From DATCDR01 sp036510575 (GTDB lineage Bacteria > Actinomycetota > Acidimicrobiia > Acidimicrobiales > Bog-793), in contig DATCDR010000246.1 in the NCBI GenBank assembly GCA_036510575.1, forward strand, positions 1 through 20,983: a DNA stretch of 20,983 nucleotides, in the 5' to 3' direction. The notes under the pieces were generated by a model. That model was not told the DNA's origin, searched no databases, and was given only the letters and a program-made list of their open reading frames with translations. A program made the position numbers and the translations under genes. Below are positions 5,690 through 12,830 of the stretch, in pieces (positions within the stretch are counted from its first letter, which is position 1; each line of letters starts with the position of its first letter).

Positions 5690-7786
5690 TCAGTACGTGG
5701 CAAGCGCACGTGCTGCGTCGACGATCGTGTCGACCTGCGGCAGCACCGCCTTCTCAAGCGTCGGCTCGTATCCGACCCAGGTGTCGGCTGCGCCGACTCT
5801 GCGTACGGGCGCGTCGAGGTCGGCAAAACACGTGTCCGCGACGAACGCGGCGATCTCGGCACCGAATCCACTCGTAAGGACGTCTTCATGTACGACAAGG
5901 AGACGGCTCGTCTTTGTGACCGAGTCGATGACACCTTCTTGGTCCCACGGGCTGAGCGTCCGCAGATCGAGGATCTCGACCTCGATCCCCTCTTCGGCGA
6001 GCTGCGCTGCGGCGAGTTGTGATCGATGGACGGTGGCACCCCAGGTCACGATCGTGAGGTCGTCGCCTTCGCGAATCTGTGCCGCCTTTCCGAGTGGAAC
6101 GATGAACTCTTCGCTCGGATAGGGATCCATCGCGTAGCGCTGTCGGAGCAGGTGCTTGTGCTCGAGAAAAAGCACGGGGTCTTCACAGAGCAGCGCGGCT
6201 CGGAGCATTCCTACGACGTCACGCGCACGGCTAGGGAACATCACGATCAACCCGGGAATGTGAGTGAAGATCGACTCCCCACACTGTGAGTGCCAGATCG
6301 CTCCGCCTGTCACGTATCCGCCGATCGCGACGCGCAGCACGATCGGAAGGTTGAAGGTGCCAGCAGATCGCCATCTCGTGGTTGCCATCTCGGAGCGGAT
6401 CTGTTGCATAGCCGGCCAGATGTAGTCGAAGAACTGGATCTCCGGCACGGGCCGGAGTCCGCGCAGCGCCTGGCCGACGGCGCGCCCGACGATGTTGGCC
6501 TCCGCGAGCGGCGTGTTGTACGAGCGGTCGGCTCCGAAGCTTCGTTGGAGACCGTGCGTGGTTCCAAAGACGCCGCCGATGCCATCGAGGTTCGGCAGGA
6601 GGTCCTCTTGCGCGTCCGCGACGTCTTCTCCAAAGACGCGGATCCGCTCGTCTTTCGCCATCGCTTCGTGGAGGGTTAGGCGAATCGCTTCCCCGAAGTG
6701 CACAACGATGGTGCCGAGCTCGGATCCAGGTGGTGGGTTGGGGATAACCGGCAGGTCGAAGAGATGGTCGGTCGCTGTCTTCGGATCCGGGCGGGCGCCT
6801 GCCATCGCGGCCTCGCCTGCGCGAGCAGCGGATGCGTGCGCGTCAGCTTTGATCGTCGCCACCTGTTGCTCTGTAAGGACGCCGCTCTCGATCAGACCGG
6901 TTTCGAAGGCGACGAGCGGATCGCGCTCGCGCTCGCGCTCGAGTTCATCGGCGTGTCGATACTTCGACTGGTTGTCCGATGACGAGTGCGAGTACGGCCG
7001 GGTGACGGTCGCATGCAACAAGGCAGGGCCCGCGCCCGATCGAACGCTCGCGATCGCCTCTGCCGAGATGGCGCGGCTCGCGAGGTAGTCACAACCGTCG
7101 AAGCGCCGGATTAGAAGACCAGGGAAACCGGCGACGAGGTCGGAGATAGGGGCGGGTGCCTGGTCCTTTGCGGGTACCGAGATCGCGTAGCCATTGTCGG
7201 CGACGAGGTAGACGACCGGGAGCGCCAACCTGCAGGCGGTGTTCAGGCTCTCCCAGAACTCACCCTCGGAGGTGGCGCCTTCGCCGATGGAGACGTAGGT
7301 GATCTCGTCGGCATTCGCTTCGAGCCCCGAGAGCCTCCGGCTCTGTAGGTAGCGCGTCGCTTCCGCGCATCCGACGGCGGGGAGGCACTGGCTCCCGGTC
7401 GGGCTCGACTGGCTCACGATGTGGAGATCGGGGTTTCCCCAGTGCGAGGGCATCTGTCGCCCAGCAGAGGAGAGATCGTCCGCCGAGCCGGCAGCTTGCA
7501 ACAAGATGTCAGTTGGGGTGACACCAAGGCTGAGCACGAGAGCGAGGTCTCGGTAGTAGGGGAAAAACCAGTCGTAACCTGGACGAAGCGAGCGTGCGAT
7601 GCCCGTCAGCAGGGCCTCGTGACCAGCTCCGGCAATGTGGAAGAAGGTCCTTCCCTGCTTGTGAAGCGTGAGGCCGCGCTCATCGATTGCGCGCGAGAGC
7701 GTGGCCAGGGAGAAGTCGGCGATGAGCTCCTCGGACGGGAAGTCCGACCACTTGGGCGTCTTCCGGGCGGTACTCGTCTTGGTCAA
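5690..7786 (-). CDS. 2-oxoacid dehydrogenase E1, fused alpha and beta subunits
   Basis: This 698-residue thiamine-diphosphate enzyme catalyses decarboxylation of a 2-oxoacid and transfer of the acyl group to lipoyl-E2. Residues about 20-330 are E1-alpha-like, with the cofactor motif GEGATSEG...DNGYAIS (168-203). The GEG form and the loop SHSSSDNQSKYR (266-277) resemble the branched-chain (2-oxoisovalerate) enzyme. Residues about 360-698 are E1-beta-like, with TPLAEANIVG (425-434) and a C-terminal transketolase domain. An ERERERD linker element (283-289) is encoded by a GCGCTC repeat. No E2, E3 or lipoylation gene is nearby, so the substrate is uncertain. In-frame start choice is limited to TTG 7786, because no ATG or GTG lies between it and the upstream stop. 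There is no Shine-Dalgarno, but a five-codon ATG frame overlaps the start. Confidence 0.88.
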   Translation of the reverse strand: MTKTSTARKTPKWSDFPSEELIADFSLATLSRAIDERGLTLHKQGRTFFHIAGAGHEALLTGIARSLRPGYDWFFPYYRDLALVLSLGVTPTDILLQAAGSADDLSSAGRQMPSHWGNPDLHIVSQSSPTGSQCLPAVGCAEATRYLQSRRLSGLEANADEITYVSIGEGATSEGEFWESLNTACRLALPVVYLVADNGYAISVPAKDQAPAPISDLVAGFPGLLIRRFDGCDYLASRAISAEAIASVRSGAGPALLHATVTRPYSHSSSDNQSKYRHADELERERERDPLVAFETGLIESGVLTEQQVATIKADAHASAARAGEAAMAGARPDPKTATDHLFDLPVIPNPPPGSELGTIVVHFGEAIRLTLHEAMAKDERIRVFGEDVADAQEDLLPNLDGIGGVFGTTHGLQRSFGADRSYNTPLAEANIVGRAVGQALRGLRPVPEIQFFDYIWPAMQQIRSEMATTRWRSAGTFNLPIVLRVAIGGYVTGGAIWHSQCGESIFTHIPGLIVMFPSRARDVVGMLRAALLCEDPVLFLEHKHLLRQRYAMDPYPSEEFIVPLGKAAQIREGDDLTIVTWGATVHRSQLAAAQLAEEGIEVEILDLRTLSPWDQEGVIDSVTKTSRLLVVHEDVLTSGFGAEIAAFVADTCFADLDAPVRRVGAADTWVGYEPTLEKAVLPQVDTIVDAARALATY

Positions 7787-7979
7787 CGAGAGCGAACCAT
7801 CAAGGTCAACTCCGGCGTGGACTCGCGACGCGGTACGCGCGCAAACAGGGTCCGAGGCGGCACCCCATAACCTTAGTTAGGACGCGGCGCCGAGGCCTAG
7901 TTCCGCCCCCTCCCCCTCGTCCTGATGGAGTTTCTCGCTGGGCGGTAGACTTGCCGGAGAGGAAAGGGGCGCTACTTTT

Positions 7980-8177
7980 ATGGGTATCCTCAGTGAAATC
8001 TTTGGCGTGGACGGCATCATCATCATCGTTGCGATCGTGATCGTCCTGCTTTTTGGGGGCAAGAAGCTTCCGATGCTCGCCCGAGGGCTCGGTAGCGCCT
8101 CACACGAGTTCCGAAAAGGTGTCGCTGAAGGCGACAAGAGCACCGACGACGAAGGCTCCACCGACACCAAGTCCTGA
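7980..8177 (+). CDS. tatA: Twin-arginine translocase subunit TatA
   Basis: This 65-residue protein has one N-terminal membrane helix (IIIIVAIVIVLLFGG) followed by the conserved hinge FGGKKLPMLARGLG, an amphipathic helix and an acidic tail, the classic TatA/E layout. TatA multimers form the passage through which TatC delivers folded proteins carrying twin-arginine signals. tatC is not in this window. The start is preceded by a purine-rich stretch at 7956-7969 (GGAGAGGAAAGGGG), about 10 nt upstream. It diverges from the E1 gene and lies just upstream of the cytochrome oxidase genes. The Rieske protein encoded later carries a twin-arginine motif and is a likely client. Confidence 0.93.
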   Translation: MGILSEIFGVDGIIIIVAIVIVLLFGGKKLPMLARGLGSASHEFRKGVAEGDKSTDDEGSTDTKS

Positions 8178-8267
8178 CCGATCCTCAGAGCAACTTGCGC
8201 GGGTGAGGTCCAAAGTGCGGCGGTTCTCACAGTCTGAACGGCTTAGAACGCTGACGTTTGCGTTCGT

Positions 8268-8295
8268 TTGGCTCCCGGCCCTTGGTGCTTACTAG
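8268..8295 (+). promoter_or_regulatory. Possible promoter of the ctaC-ctaD-ctaF operon
   Basis: TTGGCT (8268-8273) is separated by 16 bp from TACTAG (8290-8295). The expected start point falls only a few bases before GTG 8306, so the transcript would have a very short leader or none. This would explain the lack of a clear Shine-Dalgarno. Confidence 0.35.
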
Positions 8296-8305
8296 GCTGT
8301 CGAAC

Positions 8306-9163
8306 GTGATTCCGCGCACGCGACCCTCCTCTGCAGCGACGTCCCCGGAACCCCTCAATCGCTGGCGAGCCCGCTGGGCTCGCCGCGCGGGTGTGCCGGT
8401 CGTTCTACTCCTCGGCTCGCTGCTCTTGAGCGGTTGCAACGCGATGACCTTCGGTGGTTTCAGAGGCGTGACCGTCCAGGCAAAGGACGAGTTCAAGCTA
8501 TGGCAGGGCATGTTGATCGCCGGGTTCATCGTCGGTGGGATCGTCTATGCGCTGATCTTCTGGTCGTCGGTCATGTACCGGCGGCGACACGCGGATTACA
8601 TCCCGCACCAGTTCCACTCCAACAAGCCGATCGAGATCATCTACACCACCTTGCCGATTCTGATCATCGTTGGCATCTTCTACTTCACCGTGGTGACCGA
8701 GAACGAGGTTGACGCCGTCTCGAGCACGCCGTCGGAGATCGTGCATGTGGTGGCCTACCGTTGGGGCTGGCAGTTCAGCTACGACTCGGGGTACAATGTC
8801 TCCCAGGGCGTCTTGATCAAGACCGCAGCGGAGCCGAAGCTCTTAGCGCTACCCTTCGCGAGTAACGAGTACCCCCGCCTCTTGCTTCCCCAAGGCGAGA
8901 CCGTTCGCATCGTGCTCACCTCAGCTGACACCATCCACGGCTTTTATGTCCCAGAGTTCAACTTCAGCCGTTATGCCCAGCCCGGAGTCACCAACGAGTT
9001 CGACTTCACCCCGACGACCATCGGCACCTACTCGGGCCAGTGCACGCAGTACTGCGGTTTGTACCACTCTGAGATGCGCTTCAGTGTGCAGGTCGTAACT
9101 CCGGCTAAGTTCCAACAGTGGTTGACCACGACCCAGACGAGCCAAGCGCAAGGAGCCGCGTGA
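8306..9163 (+). CDS. ctaC: Cytochrome c oxidase subunit II
   Basis: Subunit II of the aa3 oxidase takes electrons from cytochrome c (here probably QcrC) at its CuA centre outside the membrane. The 285-residue protein has a signal peptide ending in a lipobox (LLLSGC, Cys44), two membrane helices (about 68-88 and 113-133) and a cupredoxin domain. CuA ligands are His211 (TIHGFYVPEF), Cys246, Cys250, His254 and Met257 in QCTQYCGLYHSEM. The position between the cysteines that is usually Glu is Gln248. GTG 8306 is preferred over TTG 8258, because the latter adds 16 residues before the signal peptide and overlaps the predicted promoter. ctaD follows after one base. Confidence 0.93.
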   Translation: MIPRTRPSSAATSPEPLNRWRARWARRAGVPVVLLLGSLLLSGCNAMTFGGFRGVTVQAKDEFKLWQGMLIAGFIVGGIVYALIFWSSVMYRRRHADYIPHQFHSNKPIEIIYTTLPILIIVGIFYFTVVTENEVDAVSSTPSEIVHVVAYRWGWQFSYDSGYNVSQGVLIKTAAEPKLLALPFASNEYPRLLLPQGETVRIVLTSADTIHGFYVPEFNFSRYAQPGVTNEFDFTPTTIGTYSGQCTQYCGLYHSEMRFSVQVVTPAKFQQWLTTTQTSQAQGAA

Positions 9164-9164
9164 A

Positions 9165-10871
9165 ATGACTCTTCTTACGGATCGTCCGAAGGTCTCCGAC
9201 GACGACCACGGCGCTGGTGGCCACGACGGGGAGCACCACGGCCCGGTCGGGATAATGAAGTGGCTCACCTCGACGGACCACAAGGTCATCGGGATGAGCT
9301 ACACCATCACCTCGTTCGTGATGTTCTTAATCGCGGGGCTTTTCGCGATCATGATCCGCGTCCAGCTCACCGGGCCGGACTCAACGATCGTCTCGCAGCA
9401 CACCTACAACGAGCTCTTCACCATGCACGGCAGCTTGATGATCTACCTCTTCATCGGGCCGTTCGCCTTCGGTGGTCTCGCGAACTACATCGTGCCGTTG
9501 CAGGTCGGAGCGCCCGATATGGCATTCCCTCGGTTGAACGCCTTCTCCTACTGGCTCTATCTCACCGGCTCGCTCATCATGATCGGCGGATTCTTGACCG
9601 TAGGTGGCTCTGCCGACTTCGGCTGGGTCGCTTACGCACCGCTCTCGGATGCTGTGAACTCACCTGGTGCGGGCCCGGACATGTGGATCGTCGCGCTGAT
9701 GCTGACCGGGTTCTCGGCGATCTTCACGGGCGTGAATCTGGTGACGACGATCTTCTACCTGCGCGCTCCTGGGATGACCATGTTCCGGGTCCCGATCTTC
9801 ACCTGGAACATGCTCGTTACCGGCATCTTGATTCTGATCGCTTTCCCCGTCTTGTTCGGGGCGCTCGTGATGCTCTGGTGTGATCGTCACTTAGGGACAC
9901 ATATCTTCTCGGTTGTTGGCGGGGGAGTGCCCGTGCTCTGGCAGAACCTCTTCTGGTTCTGGGGCCATCCGGAGGTCTATATAATCGCCCTGCCATTCTT
10001 CGGAGTGGTCACGGAGGTGTTACCGGTCTTCTCCCGCAAGCCGCTCTTCGGCTATCGCGGCATGATCTTTGCGACGATTTCGATCGCGGCACTCTCGACG
10101 GCGGTGTGGGCGCACCACATGTTCACGACTGGCACCGTGCTTCTGCCGTTCTTCAGCCTGATGAGCTACTTCATCGCGGTACCGACCGGCATCAAGTTCT
10201 TCAACTGGATCGGCACCATGTGGCGGGGTTCAGTGATCCTGAATACGCCGATGCTCTTCTCGATCGGTTTCCTCCTGCTGTTCCTAGGAGGCGGTGTCAC
10301 CGGCATCTTCCTCGCGTCGCCACCGATTGACTTTGCGACGCACGACACGTACTTCGTCGTCGCCCACTTCCACCAGGTGATCTTCGCGCTCGTCTTCGGT
10401 GCGTTCTCAGCGATCTACTACTGGCATCCGAAGTTCTTCGGACGGATGCTGCGTGATGGTCTCGGCAAGATCAGCTTCTGGCTCATGATCGTCGGGTCCT
10501 TCGTGATGTTGACGCCGATGTACCTGGTCGGCCTAAGGGGCATGCCCAGACGCATCGCGGAGTACGCGGCGACCGACGGCTGGACGTTCGAGAACCGCTT
10601 AGTGACGATCGGCTCGCTCATGATCTTCGTCGGCGTGGCGGTCACCCTCGTCAACCTCGTCGTCTCGTGGAGGAAACCGGTCTTTTGCGGGGCGAACCCG
10701 TGGGACGCCAACTCCCTCGAGTGGGCGACCTCGTCACCGCCTCCCCACCACAACTTCGATTCGATCCCGCCGATCCGCTCTGAGCGGCCCGTGTGGGACG
10801 CGAACCACCCTGACTTCACGACGCACGATCACGGGCTGAGTCCAGCCGAGCCGGCGGAGGTGTCCGTATGA
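9165..10871 (+). CDS. ctaD: Cytochrome c oxidase subunit I
   Basis: This is the catalytic subunit of the A-type haem-copper oxidase, which reduces oxygen to water and pumps protons. The 568-residue protein has about twelve helices. Visible ligands are His88 and His403 for haem a, His401 for haem a3, and His268, His317 and His318 for CuB, with the crosslinked Tyr272 in HPEVY. Proton-path residues include Asp118 in GAPDMAFPRLN, Glu270 and Lys344 in TGIKFFNW. The N-terminus is unusually rich in His and Asp (residues 11-26). AAGGAG (9150-9155) lies 9 nt before ATG 9165. The stop overlaps the start of ctaF (ATGA). Confidence 0.97.
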   Translation: MTLLTDRPKVSDDDHGAGGHDGEHHGPVGIMKWLTSTDHKVIGMSYTITSFVMFLIAGLFAIMIRVQLTGPDSTIVSQHTYNELFTMHGSLMIYLFIGPFAFGGLANYIVPLQVGAPDMAFPRLNAFSYWLYLTGSLIMIGGFLTVGGSADFGWVAYAPLSDAVNSPGAGPDMWIVALMLTGFSAIFTGVNLVTTIFYLRAPGMTMFRVPIFTWNMLVTGILILIAFPVLFGALVMLWCDRHLGTHIFSVVGGGVPVLWQNLFWFWGHPEVYIIALPFFGVVTEVLPVFSRKPLFGYRGMIFATISIAALSTAVWAHHMFTTGTVLLPFFSLMSYFIAVPTGIKFFNWIGTMWRGSVILNTPMLFSIGFLLLFLGGGVTGIFLASPPIDFATHDTYFVVAHFHQVIFALVFGAFSAIYYWHPKFFGRMLRDGLGKISFWLMIVGSFVMLTPMYLVGLRGMPRRIAEYAATDGWTFENRLVTIGSLMIFVGVAVTLVNLVVSWRKPVFCGANPWDANSLEWATSSPPPHHNFDSIPPIRSERPVWDANHPDFTTHDHGLSPAEPAEVSV

Positions 10872-11266
10872 AGTTCGAGGCCAACTTCTTGATCTTCCTC
10901 GGGATCTTCGGGGCCATCACCGCTCTCGTCTACGGCATCTTGAGTGACGAGCTGGCCGGCACCGTGATGCTGGCAGGCTTCGCGCTGCTCGGACTCTTCC
11001 CGGGTGGTTACTACCTCTGGTGGCACCGAAGGATCGGGACTCGCGCCGAGGACGACCCGAACGCTGAGCTCGTCGATGGAGCAGGGGTGGTCGGCGTGTT
11101 TCCGTCGTCGAGCATCTGGCCCTTCATTTTCGGCGTCGGGTGCGCCCTGGTCGCCATCTCGCTCGTGTTCGGGTTCTGGACAGCGTTGCCAGGATTCTTC
11201 ATGGTGATCTCGGCCGCATTCGGCATCGTCAGCGAGAGCCGACACGGCGGTCTTTCCCGCCATTAG
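10868..11266 (+). CDS. ctaF: Cytochrome c oxidase subunit IV (actinobacterial type)
   Basis: This 132-residue membrane protein has four predicted helices in two hairpins (about 6-25, 32-52, 82-100 and 103-121), separated by a polar loop with RAEDDPNAE. This matches the small actinobacterial subunit IV (CtaF), an accessory subunit of the aa3 oxidase. It follows ctaD with a 4-nt overlap and is the last gene of this operon. It ends 10 bp before the stop of the oppositely oriented small membrane gene, with no clear terminator hairpin between them. Confidence 0.88.
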   Translation: MKFEANFLIFLGIFGAITALVYGILSDELAGTVMLAGFALLGLFPGGYYLWWHRRIGTRAEDDPNAELVDGAGVVGVFPSSSIWPFIFGVGCALVAISLVFGFWTALPGFFMVISAAFGIVSESRHGGLSRH

Positions 11267-11276
11267 TTGAGCTGAA

Positions 11277-11399
11277 TTAGCGCTTACGTCGCCCGAGCGA
11301 GAGCGCGAATCGGATGACGAAGACGACCAGCACCACCGCGGCGAGCACGAAGATCCCAAAGCCGATTTCGCCCGTCGTAACCTTTGCCAGCATGGTCAT
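11277..11399 (-). CDS. 40-residue single-span membrane protein, unrecognised
   Basis: This very short gene starts at ATG 11399, whose ATGA overlaps the stop of tesB, so the two genes are translationally coupled. The peptide has a short N-terminal segment (MTMLAKVTTGE), one membrane helix (IGFGIFVLAAVVLVVFVIRFAL) and a basic end, SLGRRKR, which predicts a cytoplasmic C-terminus. The exact overlap, the clean helix and the following stop make it more convincing than a chance frame. Function is unknown. It lies tail to tail with ctaF, so a link with either thioesterase metabolism or the oxidase is only possible by position. Confidence 0.6.
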   Translation of the reverse strand: MTMLAKVTTGEIGFGIFVLAAVVLVVFVIRFALSLGRRKR

Positions 11400-12247
11400 G
11401 CCGGAAGGTCGAGACGAAGTAGGCCCTCTTGGGCGATGCTTGCGACGAGTGTGCCGTCTCTGGTGAACATCTTGCCCTGCGCGAGACCGCGGGCCCCGTA
11501 TGCAGCGGGGCTCTCCTGGTCGTAGAGAAGCCACTCGTCGACCCGAAACGGGCGGTGGAACCACATGCAGTGGTCGAGGCTGGCGGCAAAAAACGTCCTT
11601 CCCCACGCGGAGATTCCGTGACGTCTAAGAATCGTTCCCACAAGGCTCAGGTCGGACGCGAACGTGGCAATCGCGGTGTGGAGCATCGGGTCGTCGCGAA
11701 GCGGTCCGCGTGCTCGCATCCAGAGCTGTTCTCGTTCACCAGGGCGGCGATCGCTCTCCCACGGCGCACCGTTCACGTAGCGGATCTCAAGACCGTTCCC
11801 TGATACGTAGGTGAGCGGTGCCCCGACGGCAGGATCGGGAGGGACCGGGAGCGAATCGGGGAGGCTCTCTGGATCCGGGACGTCGGGCATGGCGTCTTGG
11901 TGCTCCAAGCCGGTTTCGTCGGCGTGAAACGAGCAGGCGAGGTTGAAGATAGCCCTGCCGTGCTGGATCGCCACCACCCGGCGGGTCGTGAAGCTTCTGC
12001 CGTCTCGAATTCGGTCGACTTCGTAGAGAATAGGAATCGCGGGATCACCTGGCCGCAAGAAATAGGCGTGGAGTGAGTGGACCCTTCCCTGGTCGACGGT
12101 GCTGTTCGCAGCGACAAGCGCTTGCGCCGCGACGTGGCCGCCGAAGACCCGCGTTCGTTCGGTCTCAAGGCGCATACCTCGGAAAATATTCACCTCAATC
12201 TGCTCTAAATCCAGCAAGTCGAGGAATCCGGCGCTCCCGTTGATCAC
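11396..12247 (-). CDS. tesB: Acyl-CoA thioesterase II
   Basis: This 283-residue double-hotdog thioesterase hydrolyses acyl-CoA to free fatty acid and CoA in the cytoplasm. The start LLDLEQIEVNIFRG and the segment FGGHVAAQALVAA are typical of TesB. By alignment from memory with E. coli TesB (Asp204, Thr228, Gln278), the catalytic residues are Asp199 (FASD), Ser223 in place of Thr, and Gln273 (AQEGLLR), at a constant offset of five. GTG 12247 is the start. It is only 24 bp from the divergent GtrA gene. The stop overlaps the downstream 40-residue gene. Confidence 0.93.
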   Translation of the reverse strand: MINGSAGFLDLLDLEQIEVNIFRGMRLETERTRVFGGHVAAQALVAANSTVDQGRVHSLHAYFLRPGDPAIPILYEVDRIRDGRSFTTRRVVAIQHGRAIFNLACSFHADETGLEHQDAMPDVPDPESLPDSLPVPPDPAVGAPLTYVSGNGLEIRYVNGAPWESDRRPGEREQLWMRARGPLRDDPMLHTAIATFASDLSLVGTILRRHGISAWGRTFFAASLDHCMWFHRPFRVDEWLLYDQESPAAYGARGLAQGKMFTRDGTLVASIAQEGLLRLDLPA

Positions 12248-12249
12248 GC

Positions 12250-12278
12250 GCTAGAAGCTACACTGCGCCCCATGTCAA
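12250..12278 (-). promoter_or_regulatory. Possible tesB promoter overlapping the GtrA start codon
   Basis: On the minus strand a perfect TTGACA (12278-12273) lies 17 bp before TCTAGC (12255-12250). The -35 hexamer falls on the first codons of the divergent GtrA gene. The -10 is only 2 nt from GTG 12247, which is closer than expected, so this assignment is weak. Confidence 0.3.
12259..12264 (+). promoter_or_regulatory. Possible -10 element of the GtrA gene (leaderless)
   Basis: TACACT sits 7 nt before ATG 12272, the spacing expected if transcription starts at the start codon. No good -35 is seen, and no Shine-Dalgarno precedes the ATG. Confidence 0.3.
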
Positions 12279-12754
12279 TGGCACCTTCGAGTGTTTCGAC
12301 GCGGGCCAGGGCGTACATGAAGACGCCGGAGTTCACCAAACTGTGGCGCTACTGCACGGTCTCGGGCATCTCGACGGTGACCTCGCTCGTTCTCCTCTAC
12401 GTCTTCTATCGAGTAGTCGGACTCTCGCCACGGTGGGCGAACGTGGTCGCCGCTTGTATCGCCACGGTGCCCTCGTACTACTTGAATAGATCCTGGGCCT
12501 GGGGCAAGAACGGACGCTCGCACTTCATGAAGGAGGTCGCACCCTTCTGGTTGATCGCTTTGGTCTCGCTTCTGATCTCGACGGAGGTGGTCGGTTTTGC
12601 CGGCCATGAGTCTGCCGATATCGCGTCCAAAGACGTCCGGGCCTTGATCTTGGTAGCAGCGAACTTTGTGACGTACGGCTTCTTGTGGGTCGGCAAGTTC
12701 ATGCTTTTCAACAAGCTTTTGTTCAAACACCGCGAACCGGCGGCCGTGTCGTAG
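12272..12754 (+). CDS. GtrA-family membrane protein
   Basis: This 160-residue protein has four predicted helices (about 32-50, 55-72, 91-110 and 124-146). It carries the family pattern: an N-terminal RYCTVSGISTVTSLVLLY segment, then YYLNRSWAWGKNGRS after helix two. GtrA-like proteins move undecaprenyl-linked sugars or otherwise serve cell-surface polysaccharide synthesis. The specific substrate cannot be read here, and no glycosyltransferase is adjacent. The gene stands alone, divergent from tesB and convergent with hemY. The 76-bp gap after it contains two short inverted repeats. Confidence 0.85.
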   Translation: MSMAPSSVSTRARAYMKTPEFTKLWRYCTVSGISTVTSLVLLYVFYRVVGLSPRWANVVAACIATVPSYYLNRSWAWGKNGRSHFMKEVAPFWLIALVSLLISTEVVGFAGHESADIASKDVRALILVAANFVTYGFLWVGKFMLFNKLLFKHREPAAVS

Positions 12755-12767
12755 TCGTAGGGGCTCG

Positions 12768-12812
12768 AGTGGTCGCTGGCCACTTTGGCGTTGACGCGCG
12801 CCATGTACGCGC
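12768..12812. terminator. Inverted repeats between convergent genes, possible terminator
   Basis: AGTGG (12768-12772) pairs with CCACT (12780-12784), followed by TT. A second repeat pairs GCGCG (12796-12800) with CGCGC (12808-12812). They fill the gap between the GtrA gene and the end of hemY. Neither has a long T tract, so termination is only a possibility. Confidence 0.3.
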
Positions 12813-12830
12813 TGACGTCGGTTGGCTCTC

